Assembly (NCBI GenBank): GCA_030512295.1
Contig: JAULSR010000002.1
Location: forward strand, 6,200,001-6,264,000
DNA: 64,000 nucleotides
Direction: 5' to 3'
Origin: Bombardia bombarda
Lineage: Eukaryota > Ascomycota > Sordariomycetes > Sordariales > Lasiosphaeriaceae
This document shows positions 9,701 to 18,779 of the stretch, piece after piece. A program made the position numbers and the translations under genes. Below the pieces are notes generated by a model that saw only the letters and a program-made list of their open reading frames with translations, was not told where the DNA came from and did not search any database. Position 1 is the first letter of the stretch; every line of letters begins with the position of its first letter.

Positions 9701-11726
9701 CCGTTGAGAAATACGTCTGCGATCGCTGCGATTTTTCGTTCCAGGTCCAGCACAAACTGGACCGACACCAAAGAGTGGTGCATAGGGACATCATACCAAA
9801 CAGACCCAAACCGACAGCACCCAAACAGACATGGCGTTGCGAGCCGTGCGACTTTTCAGCCCAGTTCCAGTCAGAGTTGAATCGACATCTGAAGACTAAA
9901 CAGCATGCCGTCAAATTGACAGGGTCGAATCCAGACCCCCAGACACATCATTGCGATCCATGCAACTGTTCTTTTCGGTATCTGTCCTGTTATGAGAAAC
10001 ATCAGCAGACTCCAGAACACGTCGCCAAGCTGTCTGGGTCAAATCCACCTCCACCGAAACACCGTTGCGAGCCGTGCGACTATTCGTGCAAGAGTCTGTG
10101 CGACATGGGGAAGCATTGACAGAGTTTAAAGCACATCGCCAACACGACAGGGTCGAAACAACAGTCGAAATCACGCCAGAAATACTATTGCGAGCCGTGC
10201 GACTATTCGTGCCAGTATCTGTCATTGATGGAGCGACATCAGAAGTCTGAACAACACGCCGCCAAATCGACGGCGTCGAGCGAAAGCTCGACCACCAACT
10301 AACCATCAACCGTGTCATTTTTTTTTGGTCCAGCATGTATCGATACTAATCCCATATCACTACAGATCCCTCTGGTGATCCTCGTGCTCTCCGTCGCCTC
10401 CGAACCAGTGAGTATTTGATCCTGTTTCCACATTACTTTGTCCCTAATCATTGCTAACGTCCTTTTGAGGCGCTGAGCGTGCCAAACGTACACTCAGTTC
10501 AGGCTCGTCGACCGTCATCGAGATCGACTCAGTAAGTCTCCAGCTGCTCGTTCTCCGGCTCCTCACTCTCTGTCGACTCGTTCTCCATCTCCTCACTCCT
10601 TGTAGACTCTGCTGACACCGCCCAGCTGTTCCAAGGTGAAGATCTGTCGGTCACGCTCACGCGCGCTCGTTTTGAGGACCTCAACGCCAAGGCGTTCTCC
10701 GGCACCATGGACCCCGTTGCCCAGGTCCTTAAGGATGCTGGCATGGAGAAGAGCGCTGTCGACGAGATTGTCCTTGTCGGTGGCTCTACCCGTATTCCCC
10801 GCATTCAGAAGCTCCTGAGCGAGTTCTTTAACGGCAAGAAGCTCGAGAAGAGCATCAACCCCGACGAGGCTGTCGCGTATGGCGCCGCTGTCCAGGCTGG
10901 TATCCTCTCTGGAAAGGCCACCTCGGCCGACACCGCAGATCTCCTCCTGCTCGACGTTGTTCCCCTTTCACTTGGTGTGGCCATGGAAGGTAACTAACGA
11001 TATATCCAAATCAACAATCCTTGACGCTGTTGCTAACTTATTTTAATAGGGAATATTTTTGCAACTGTAGTTCCCCGAGGCCAGACTGTTCCCACCATCA
11101 AGAAGAGAACATTCACCACCGTTGCGGACAGCCAGCAGACTGTGCAGTTCCCCGTTTTCCAGGGCGAGCGTGTCAACTGCGAGGACAACACTTCTCTGGG
11201 CGAGTTCACACTTGCTCCCATCCCTCCCATGAAGGCTGGCGAGCCTGTCCTTGAGGTTATCTTCGAGGTCGATGTCAACGGCATCCTCAAGGTCACTGCC
11301 ACCGAGAAGACTTCTGGACGCAGCGCCAACATCACCATCTCCAACTCTGTTGGCAAGCTCTCGTCTAGCGAGATTGAGAACATGATCAGCGGTATGTTAT
11401 TTCCTTGTTAGGGGTCGTAGGAGAAGAAAACACTTGTCTAACATAACGCTCGAACAGATGCCGAGAAGTTCAAGACCACCGATGAGGCCTTCAGCAAGCG
11501 CTTTGAGGCTAAGCAGCAGCTCGAGTCGTACATTTCCCGCGTCGAGGAGATCATCTCGGACCCGACACTGTCCCTCAAGCTGAAGCGCGGTACCAAGGAG
11601 AAGATTGAGCAGACCCTCTCTGAGGCCATGGGCCAGCTTGAGATTGAGGACTCATCGGCTGACGACCTCAAGAAGAAGGAGCTTGCCCTCAAGAGACTTG
11701 TGACCAAGGCCATGTCCACCCGTTAA
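6730..11726 (+). CDS. SSB1: Ribosome-associated Hsp70 chaperone, SSB type, interrupted by a 2.5-kb nuclease-bearing intron
   Basis: Cytosolic Hsp70 that binds nascent chains at the ribosome (known for Ssb). Eleven exons: 6730..6772, 6894..7071, 7133..7298, 7359..7660, 7712..7766, 7821..7842, 10366..10407, 10470..10531, 10626..10989, 11050..11391, 11458..11726, giving 614 residues, the normal Ssb length. The start MADEVYDGAIGIDLGTTYSC and the blocks VLIYDLGGGTFDVSLL, LVGGSTRIP and INPDEAVAYGAAVQ identify the ATPase domain; the end LKRLVTKAMSTR is Ssb-like. Exons 5-8 are only 55, 22, 42 and 62 nt, are less codon-biased than the rest and differ more from the Ssb consensus. Exon 5 follows an intron (7661-7711) with a good GTAAGT donor and CTGAC branch site but TG, not AG, at its end; no other AG keeps the frame. 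Expression of full-length protein therefore depends on a non-canonical acceptor, unless this is a sequence error. Confidence 0.9.
7951..8094 (+). repeat. Direct and tandem repeats at the 5' end of the nuclease intron
   Basis: A 22-bp sequence beginning CCCGCGCTCTTTCCTCAGAC is present at 7951-7972 and again at 8022-8043; part of it (CGCTCTTTCCTGTCGGG) recurs near 8103. It runs directly into three copies of an 18-bp unit starting CAGGATCAGT at 8041, 8059 and 8077. The repeats lie between the splice donor and the nuclease frame. Their role is unknown. Confidence 0.85.
8211..8248. repeat. Perfect 18-bp inverted repeat with 2-nt loop
   Basis: GGCGGGAGGGAGTCGTAC at 8211-8228 is followed by GG and then by its exact reverse complement at 8231-8248. 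In RNA this would be a very stable hairpin, located inside the SSB intron about 110 nt before the first ATG of the nuclease reading frame (8360). It could help fold the long intron, affect translation of the nuclease, or be a recombination relic; the sequence does not decide. Confidence 0.9.
8360..10302 (+). pseudogene. Degenerate GIY-YIG homing-endonuclease-like gene with ten C2H2 zinc fingers
   Basis: Three segments align as one protein. From ATG 8360 (MAVDAADLLAYL) the frame runs to a TAG at 8504 and then straight on as LTFPPGLFDAL, so the TAG replaces a single codon. The GIY-YIG core follows: WGVYVLIF (about 8606), IYIGSGTA (about 8654) and an Arg in GIRARIQQH. At about 8850-8855 one base is missing: the frame ends ..TMIMAL and resumes one frame over as EAVFTCLFWFLW, exactly at the expected catalytic Glu. 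The second part (SLCPWARDSF, CTHNPLVEGI) leads into C2H2 fingers from about 9121: eight complete, a ninth cut by a TGA at 10117-10119, and a tenth beyond it, ending at TAA 10300-10302. Fingers 7-10 share the CEPCDYS/CDPCNCS type spaced by TGSNP-like linkers, suggesting array growth by duplication. Nucleases of this class cut DNA; the fingers would give target binding (inference). Confidence 0.85.
10532..10625 (+). repeat. SSB intron built around a 30-bp tandem duplication
   Basis: This 94-nt intron (GTAAGT donor, CTGAC branch, CCCAG acceptor) contains a unit beginning CTCGTTCTCC at 10547-10576 repeated at 10577-10606 with a few changes. The two copies make up nearly two thirds of the intron. 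Confidence 0.8.
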
Positions 11727-12331
11727 GGCAGCGGACGTGTTTGATGCGCCTCTGAATTGTGCTGGGACGCATGATGACGGATGTTTGAAGGCATGGTCTG
11801 GACAGTGAGCGGTCTAGGGGAAAACGTCTTGGTCTCGTTCTTTGAGTTTGACATAGGTTTTGGGGCAAGTGGTTTCCGTGTGCATTTCTTATCACAGTCC
11901 ATCCTTTGGGCGAAGGGGAGTGTCCAGATTGCATAACTTCAGTTCTTAGCTCTCTTCGCCATGGATCTGTAATGGTCCAAATCTCCTCGGCGTAATGCAT
12001 GTAGACTAAGGAGGTTAACCAAAAATTTCTATAAACTTTTAAAACAAAACTGCTGTACCAGTCGGTGTCCTATGTGATGTTATGTATTTCCTTCCAACGC
12101 CCTCTTTGTTAATATTTTGGGATAGTTGCTTTGGGATAGTTGCTTTGGGATAGTTGCTAATGGGATAGTTACTAAATGGGATAGTTACTAAATGGGATAG
12201 TTACTAAATGGGACAATTGCTAGTGGGATAGTCGCTGATGGGATAATTGCAATCCTACACTTTTCCAAACCAAGGGGTACTATGCGGATTGCGGACTGGA
12301 CACCAGCATTCAGTCTTGACGGCATCAAGCA
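11727..12331. other. Intergenic region between SSB and the F-box-like gene
   Basis: It holds the 3' flank of SSB and minisatellite array C, which lies immediately upstream of the next gene. No coding sequence was found. Confidence 0.6.
12119..12250 (-). repeat. 14-16-bp minisatellite array C, G-rich strand forward
   Basis: About nine units with core GGGATAGTTGCTAAT. Unit length drifts from 14 (GGGATAGTTGCTTT, repeated) to 16 bp (GGGATAGTTACTAAAT, three in a row) and the last units are mutated (GGACAATTGCTAGT). It ends about 80 bp before the start codon of the F-box-like gene and is the inverse of array D on that gene's other side. Confidence 0.88.
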
Positions 12332-13162
12332 ATGTTTGCATACTTCTTTGACTTGCCGCCCGAGCTGCGCGAGCAAATCTTACAGCACTTGTGCCTATTC
12401 CCCAACGGCGTCTTCATTGGCACCCACAGGATACCGACAAGTCCGATAAGCGGTCCGGGCAGACGGGTGCGTGCAGCAGCCCCGCCAGTCAATATGTTTC
12501 TGGCCTCGCCGGTGCTCTACCACGAGGCCGGCAGAATCTACTACGGACAAAACACATTCAGCCTCGACTGCCGCCCGAGCCGGCTGACGCGTCTCCATGA
12601 CTTGCTCGCACGAGCCGAGACGGGCCTTCTCACATCGGCGGGCGCGCGCGTGTCCCGCCACCGCATGCGCAGCGTCGTCGTCTACATCTGCCGACTGGGC
12701 TCGCTGCTGCAGGATTGCATCATCCCCGCCTTGGCCGACATGGTCCTGTCTGGCGCGCTGAAAAGGGTGGATTTCAGACTTGAGGAATCGGTGGGGATGC
12801 CCATGGTGATGACGGCGAGTCATCTGCCTACATCTGCGAGCACCACCAGCAATGAGCCAGGATTTGTCAGCGCGCCGTTCCAGGCGCTGTTGAGGCTGTT
12901 GGTCGACCCTGATATGGAGGACACCCATCTCAGAGTGGCTGCGAGGAGCCATCCGCAGTTTTGGGGCCAGTACTACATGCATTGCCAATCTGATGGGCTG
13001 GGACGTCAGAGGAAGAAGCAGCAGCAGCAGCAGCAGCAGTCTCTTGCATTTCATGACGGCGACGTCGAAGCTGCTGATTGGGTCGAAGTTGATGTGAACA
13101 AGCTGCTGGAGAGGTATGGCGGCAGTGCGGCAGAGTTTAGGATCACGAGGGTTGGTGATTGA
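12332..13162 (+). CDS. F-box-like fungal protein, function unknown
   Basis: A single intronless frame of 276 residues. The N-terminus FFDLPPELREQILQHLCLFP is an F-box-like start, and PPVNMFLASPVLYHEAGRIYYGQNTF resembles the conserved block of a large family of fungal F-box-like (2EXR-type) proteins with the pattern LYxEAxxxxYxxNxF. An octaglutamine run (about residues 231-238) follows a basic RKK. No ligase partner or substrate can be named. The gene sits alone between two inverted minisatellite arrays, and a 35-base A run follows about 275 bp after its stop. Family assignment is inferred from motif only. Confidence 0.7.
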   Translation: MFAYFFDLPPELREQILQHLCLFPNGVFIGTHRIPTSPISGPGRRVRAAAPPVNMFLASPVLYHEAGRIYYGQNTFSLDCRPSRLTRLHDLLARAETGLLTSAGARVSRHRMRSVVVYICRLGSLLQDCIIPALADMVLSGALKRVDFRLEESVGMPMVMTASHLPTSASTTSNEPGFVSAPFQALLRLLVDPDMEDTHLRVAARSHPQFWGQYYMHCQSDGLGRQRKKQQQQQQQSLAFHDGDVEAADWVEVDVNKLLERYGGSAAEFRITRVGD

Positions 13163-13322
13163 TCGGTGTGGCCCCTGGATTAACGTTGATACTTGATACC
13201 GGCCATCGAAGGGGAATATCTACAAAGCAGCAGTGTTATTTCTGTTAACTATAGGGCCGCCATCATTGATTGTACAGTTTCCGCTTGCGCTGATGGGCGC
13301 CTTTGCGCCATTAACCCATTGA

Positions 13323-13406
13323 CAACTATCCCATTGATAACTATCCTATTGATAACTATCCCACTTACAACTATCCCATTAATAGCTATCCTATTGACAA
13401 CTATCC
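13323..13406 (+). repeat. 15-bp minisatellite array D, C-rich strand forward
   Basis: Five full 15-bp units and a partial one, consensus CAACTATCCYATTGA, with an exact 15-bp period. It is the inverse counterpart of array C across the F-box-like gene. Confidence 0.88.
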
Positions 13407-13435
13407 GTGCGTGGACAACCACGAATATTTCGACC

Positions 13436-13436
<1 letters not shown>

Positions 13437-13471
<35 letters not shown>
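13437..13471 (+). repeat. A35 homopolymer
   Basis: Thirty-five consecutive A residues, the longest homopolymer in the window, 30 bp after array D. The length could be affected by sequencing or assembly. No target-site duplication was found that would prove a retrotransposed poly(A) tail. Confidence 0.9.
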
Positions 13472-13474
<3 letters not shown>

Positions 13475-13584
13475 GAAACACAAAGCCAGACTCCGAAAAG
13501 GAATAATCAAGTCAGAAGCTGACCCAGAAACTGACGACCATAAGTGGGCTTATACTGAGGTTCAGGTACCTGACGAAGGTTGGG

Positions 13585-13797
13585 GGACAAGCTGGATCAG
13601 TTTTGCGTACACTGGCCAAGAAGTCGAACCGATGCATGAAAAATCTCAGAGCCAACATCGAACTCGTCGAGGAAGTCGGGGGCAAAGTGAAGGAGATGGA
13701 TAAGAGCCTTGAATGTGCATGGACTGATATCGAGGAGTTCCTTGGGGCCTCTCAATTCGACAACCGATTTGCCTTGCGCGCCCGATTCGACTGATAT
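13585..13797 (+). other. Possible coding relic with coiled-coil character
   Basis: A short open frame reads NLRANIELVEEVGGKVKEM, then SLECAWTDIEEFLG, ending at a stop near 13794. The composition is that of an amphipathic helix and unlike the surrounding noise, but no ATG, promoter or upstream exon can be fixed and no family is recognised. It could be the 3' end of a decayed gene. Confidence 0.25.
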
Positions 13798-16700
13798 AAA
13801 GATATTAATGAAGATCTGACTACAATTATTTAATCTACCCTCCGCTCGATGAGAGGTTTTGCCCGCGCGGTGTTGTATCACGACCGTGTATATAGACGGC
13901 ATTGGGGTGGATAGACATATAAGCAAGGCAAGATGCATTGTTCTCGTTGTTTTCGTTGTGTTGGACTTGGTTGTAGTATCAAGGAGAGACCAGGTAGATT
14001 CATTAAACCTAGACAACTGCGCTTTATTCGGTTTCTATGTTTGTCTCTCTACAACTACCTGGCCCGAATGTTATGCTTACATCCTTAACAACCAACTGCT
14101 CGATCAATTCGCCACTGCTTTCAGCTACCAAGATACTCAGGTATGCTTTTGCATTTCTGATACGAGGGCGGTTGAAGTCAGAGGTTGGCGAGTTTGGCAA
14201 TGAACGTCTTGGCATTTATGCAACACAAAGCTTGTCAGCTTTGGAGGTACAAACTCTACTATGTGACGGGAGTGCCGACGTCGGATGCTGGGTGCCGGAC
14301 ATAGAGGAGGAGGAGGCAAAGGTGCTATGAGAAACTGGCACACTCTCCTCCCCCCACCGCAATCGGGGAGGGTGGTGATGTGTTTTGGGTACATTATTAA
14401 CGAGAGAAGACACATTTTGCTAGTCCGCCCCAGGAGATAGTCTAGACGTCAATGAGAATGACGGAATGGGTTGGGTGCCCGATTAGCAGTAGTGTAGAAC
14501 CCTGTTAGAACCCTTTAGAATACCCAGCCCAGCCCAGTACCTCGCCCTACAGCGGCACAGTTGAGCCCTACCTGTTGGTGCTACTGACCTGGACTGGTTG
14601 ACCTAGGCCTGATAGGTTGGCTGCCTTTAGGAGTTTCGTGCACGTTAGACCAACCCGTCAGGAGGTAACACGCCAACTCGGGAGAGAATGCTGGTTACGG
14701 TAACCCACCTAAGATAAGGCAGGTAGGTGCGTCATCTTTGAACACATAGGCAGTTGTTGATTGTTTATTATGTATTCTCGTAGTACAAGCATGCACCTAA
14801 ACACGGTACCTTGGGCAGTAAATACGCGCTTATCTTGGTTAACTGCTTGCTGATGCGTTGAGAACAGATGTGTGTACATACATGCAAACTGGCCTCCCCG
14901 ACGTGCATGTCATGTGTAACAATCCGGATCCTTTGAAGAACCTACCTTAGGTATGTAGTATGCTACATGGAACTGCAGTATGCTTGTAATTCCCGGTGCG
15001 AATCACGGAAATCTCCACGTGCTTGCTGCTCGTGGCAAGAGCCCTGTTTGCAAATGTGAACCCTTTCAGGGGCAAGGCGGCCACAGCTCGGCCTTATGAG
15101 CGATTGTTTAACCCCATTCTCTGCAGCCCCTTGACAGTTGTAATGTAGCCGGTCGTCTGGAGGGCTTCCTCTCCACCTCCTTTGGGGGCCGATCTTCTCC
15201 AATTTGTGATAGCCCGTTTAAAGATATATTTTCACATGCATCTGAAGTTAGCGTTTTGCGCTTGGGCATCAAAGAAACATCGTGGTATCTTGGCCGGTTA
15301 CACTAGAGTCTCTCGTGTAACGCACGGAGCAGGCATGTGTCAAAAGAGAGCATGGTTGACAGGTTGTACAAACGTCTGGTAGGAGTCAGAAGGGCGTCTG
15401 CGGCAGCTAAGGCTCAGGTAGGTGGCACCTCGGGTGTAGCGACGCCACGGCTGACAGCAGTATCTGCAAAGTCGACCGCATCAACATGCACTGCCATGCA
15501 CGCACGCCCGCCATGAACGAACGAAACTTGACATCACTTGCCCCTGCCGTGCCGTCTCCGTGGTCGACCGGCTCGGGAGGTGATATCAAACCCACCATAC
15601 GGGCATGTGCCCAAGGAATGGCGCAATGCTATGCGCGCTGCTCGCTGCTGTGCATCAAACCGGCTCGTATTTTCTGCCGCTTTCCTTGACGTCTGTGTTA
15701 TTTCGCACCTTGTCAGTCTGTTGGAGCCCTTCGCCCCAATCTTCGTCTTTCTGGATGGGAAAGGAAGGAAGCCTAAGTAAGGGCGTTCACCGCAGCCGCT
15801 ACCGCATCGTAATCCGGTAGGGTTCGGGTACTTGCCGCCGGCGTCCACGTCACGAATGTGGTATTTGCGGGAAGGGGTTGTTGGCCTTAAAAAAAGGAAA
15901 GTTTGATGTGTTTGTCGACGTGTCAACCGTCAGTTCGGCGGCGTAAAGATGCATATGCTCATCGATCTCATGCCCCGAGACTCCCGGCATTTGCGAATCT
16001 CGTTCCGTGCAGCAGGGAAAACCATCCATGTGGCACCCGTGTCGATGACCGACCGACCAGGACCAGGACCAGGGGACCCCCGATCCCTACCTATTGGACT
16101 TCCAATACGCGTCGGACCTGACGACGGTTTGGCCGGCCATGGCCTTTGAGGTTGGAGGCTGCCTGTACCATACTATACGCGGCCATAACCGGTCCTGGGA
16201 CAAAATTTTGTCATGCGGTCTGGAAGTTGTCGATAGCTGAAGCATGAAGTGGTGCGGATGTACGATGGCGGTGGCTCGGGTGGAGGGAGGCTCGGGAAGG
16301 CACTTCAATCCAATGCCGACCAGCATGATTGAGGACCAGGCACATGATGGATCGTACCTGCGTCTTGCCGCGCCATGCGTACAGAGGGACGCGCCTGCGA
16401 AGCTATGCAAGTAGGTGACGACAAAATAAAGATGTAATTCAATGCGCGTTTGTGTATACGTATGCGCATGCGCTCTTACACATGAACGATACAGTGGCGA
16501 GCAGAAGGATGAAGCCATTGAAGCCAACCGCCGCCTGATTTGTCAAGTGTAAGGTACCTAGGAACGGAATTCGGGAAATCAGAGTAGAATTGTCAACCGA
16601 GGTAAGGTACGTACCCAGTTTTAATGTGCTTACCGATTTGCTCAGTGTATCGCTCCTTCCCCATGTTCCCGAGCCTCTGGTTCACCAGGGAGCTCTGGCC

Positions 16701-18596
16701 ATTTTGTCACCTGATTGGCGATACGTAGCGAAAGCGCGGGCTAACAAACGCACTAAACGTGGAGGGGAGAGCGCTTGGCCGCGTCAGAGTTGGGCCGGTA
16801 AGCGCGGGTCTTCTTGCCCATCGGCCTCTCTCACCTTTCTCTGCCTCCCGCCTTCTGTCTTATCTTCGTTCCTTTTTGGCTACCGAGTTAGCCGCCTTAG
16901 CAAGGACCACCACCAACATGCCGTCTAATTGTCTGACAGAACCAAAGGAACAATCCATTCGGATTCCATCCCGGGTGTGCGAGAGATTGCTGCTGAATGA
17001 CGACCGCCCGCCCTCCCGGCAGTTCGTATGCAACTAGGGCGACATGGGGCGACATGGGGCTGCATGGCTGCATGGCTGCATGGCTGCATGGGTGTAAATG
17101 GACCGCCGTTGGTTCGTCAAGCCACACACCCTTCCACGATTTTTAAACGGCATTCTCCTGTTGTTTGACTATGTTCGTGAGGAGCAGCAACGATAAACCG
17201 GAACAAAAATGGTATTCATTCCCCGTTTGTGCCATCATGCTCTCCGCAGTCCGATCCATTCGTTTTCCATCAGAGGAAGAAGGATCGCCGAGATCGGCCA
17301 TGCTGGACAGCGGCTATTTGCATAGTCATGATATCTCTGTGACGATGCTTCGCACGAAGTGGTCGGCATCCAAATACGTCGATACTTGGAACCCACTGAG
17401 TTCTACCGTAAGGTAGATATGCTGACATTACGGCCTGACCCTACCGCGGAAAGATAAGCCAAAGTGTTACCCAGACCAGTCCGTCCGCCACCTCCGTTGC
17501 CTGCCCAATGGGGTGGCTGCAGCGGCTTATACAACGACAACGACAACGACAACGACCCAAAGTAATCTGAACGTGCGTCCTGTTAGCCCGACTGTGTGCA
17601 ACCCGATGTAGATTAATACGGCGGTACAAAAGCTTATTGGTGGGATAGTCATCAGTCTAAACGCGGTTGAGGACGGTTAGGGTACTTGGGTTCGTTACAA
17701 TAACAGTGGGAAAATAAAGAACAGTTTAAATCATCGCCGCTCTCCTGTGTTTGAGCGCTTGAGGACCCGAGAGGGAGGGATGACCCTGTTACGGGATGTC
17801 AGGACGGACAAATCCACCTGTGGGGGCCGTCCCTCCCCCCGCTGCGGGCCGCGCGAATCACTTGCAGTGATTCATAGCTGGTACGAGTTATTACGTACCT
17901 ACCCTAGTTCTAAGGGGGTCCGTTTGTTGGAGGACCTTGGTAATGGTCTAGTCACAAGTACCCTACGTACAGAACCCAAATGTGCGGCACAGCAACGCGG
18001 ATCGCGCTCAGTGTACTGGGCTGAACCAACGTCTGACGAAGACGAAGAAAAGGAGAGAGTCACTTGTTAATGCAAAAGACACAATAGGATTTTGGCGTCA
18101 AGTATACGCAATGTTGGGGTCTATATAGTGAACTATCGAGAGAGCCTTGTTCGGCTCAGGGGATGAGATACTTCGCTCATCTGGCTAAGAAGCCACAAAT
18201 AACAAGACTCAAAAGACTATGGATTAGAGAAAAGAAAAGAATGCACAGTAGAATACCTCCTCAATACAAACAAACACGGCTTCAGTCGTTTGTGCACCAG
18301 TCACAATGTCCCGACTTGAATCCAACCGCCAAAAACAGCAAGCCCTGAGCTGGGTCTACCGGCTCCCATCTCCCCCCAATGCCTACTCTTTGCAGAGCCA
18401 CACTGGGCGAAAGAAAAACTCCCAAAAATAGAATGCCACACTTTCCCTACCCCATTGTTGATTGCTCAATTCTTCTACCAGTCTTGGTTTCTCATGTGCT
18501 GATATCCACATTTTTTTGTTTGGCTGTGAGGTTGACGATAGTCAGACGTTGATAGCTCTTGTAGAGGGGAAGGTCAGGAACATACAATAAACCGAT
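13798..18596. other. Gene-poor region
   Basis: About 4.8 kb without a supportable gene; only short frames with no domain. It includes simple tandem motifs: two 10-bp GACATGGGGC units and about four 8-bp TGCATGGC units at 17041-17092, and (ACGACA)n at about 17525-17555. A single copy of the minisatellite unit (GGGATAGTCAT) is at about 17641. There is no strong A+T skew, so heavy RIP is not apparent. Confidence 0.55.
17041..17092 (+). repeat. Short tandem repeat (GACATGGGGC and TGCATGGC units)
   Basis: Two copies of a 10-bp unit are followed by four copies of an 8-bp unit sharing CATGG. It lies in non-coding DNA. Confidence 0.75.
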
Positions 18597-18779
18597 CTAG
18601 CGACGCTTGCTTGAGCTGCCGCCACCTCCGCATCCACAATGAAAGTCTTCATAGTGCTGGATGTCTCTCGGAGCACCGGCCGGACAGTGCCCATACACTC
18701 TCATGTCGGAACAGTCGACGACATCCATCACACGGACGTGTCCGCAACGCAGATATGTGACGATTGGGCGTTGGCACAT
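18597..18779 (-). CDS. Small cysteine-rich protein, 60 residues
   Basis: A complete 60-residue frame, MCQRPIVTYLRCGHVRVMDV.., with seven Cys and several His arranged as C..YLRCGH, DCSDMRVYGHC and HCGCGGGG, ending in Ser and basic residues. The CxH-type spacing resembles small fungal proteins that begin MC..(V/T)Y.CGH, a zinc-ribbon-like pattern. No signal peptide is present, so it is not an obvious secreted effector. It lies alone in a gene-poor region, so expression evidence would be valuable. Function unknown. Confidence 0.5.
   Translation of the reverse strand: MCQRPIVTYLRCGHVRVMDVVDCSDMRVYGHCPAGAPRDIQHYEDFHCGCGGGGSSSKRR

Larger units (their letters stand above)
7843..10365 (+). mobile_element. 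Mobile-intron candidate: spliceosomal intron of SSB carrying a GIY-YIG/zinc-finger nuclease gene
   Basis: The intron begins GTTCGT and ends ACTAAT..CACTACAG, so it has a spliceosomal donor, branch site and acceptor; it joins AAG G to AT CCC so that KKD-PSGDPRALRRLR is read in frame. It is 2523 nt long, while every other intron in the window is 51-334 nt. It has no sign of a group I or group II catalytic core. Content in order: a T-rich start, a 22-bp direct repeat, an 18-bp-period tandem, an 18-bp perfect inverted repeat, and the nuclease pseudogene, which ends 63 nt before the acceptor. The RPB1 gene also uses a GTTCGT donor, so this donor is acceptable to the host spliceosome. Mobility is inferred from the encoded protein. 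Confidence 0.8.

Noticed and set aside
7843..10365. Group I or group II intron in SSB
   Set aside because: Ends are GT..AG with a branch-like site, and no group I P/Q/R/S-like core or group II domain V was apparent; the spliceosomal explanation is simpler.
13437..13471. Poly(A) run as proof of a retrotransposed gene
   Set aside because: No target-site duplication and no parent gene visible; left as a hypothesis only.
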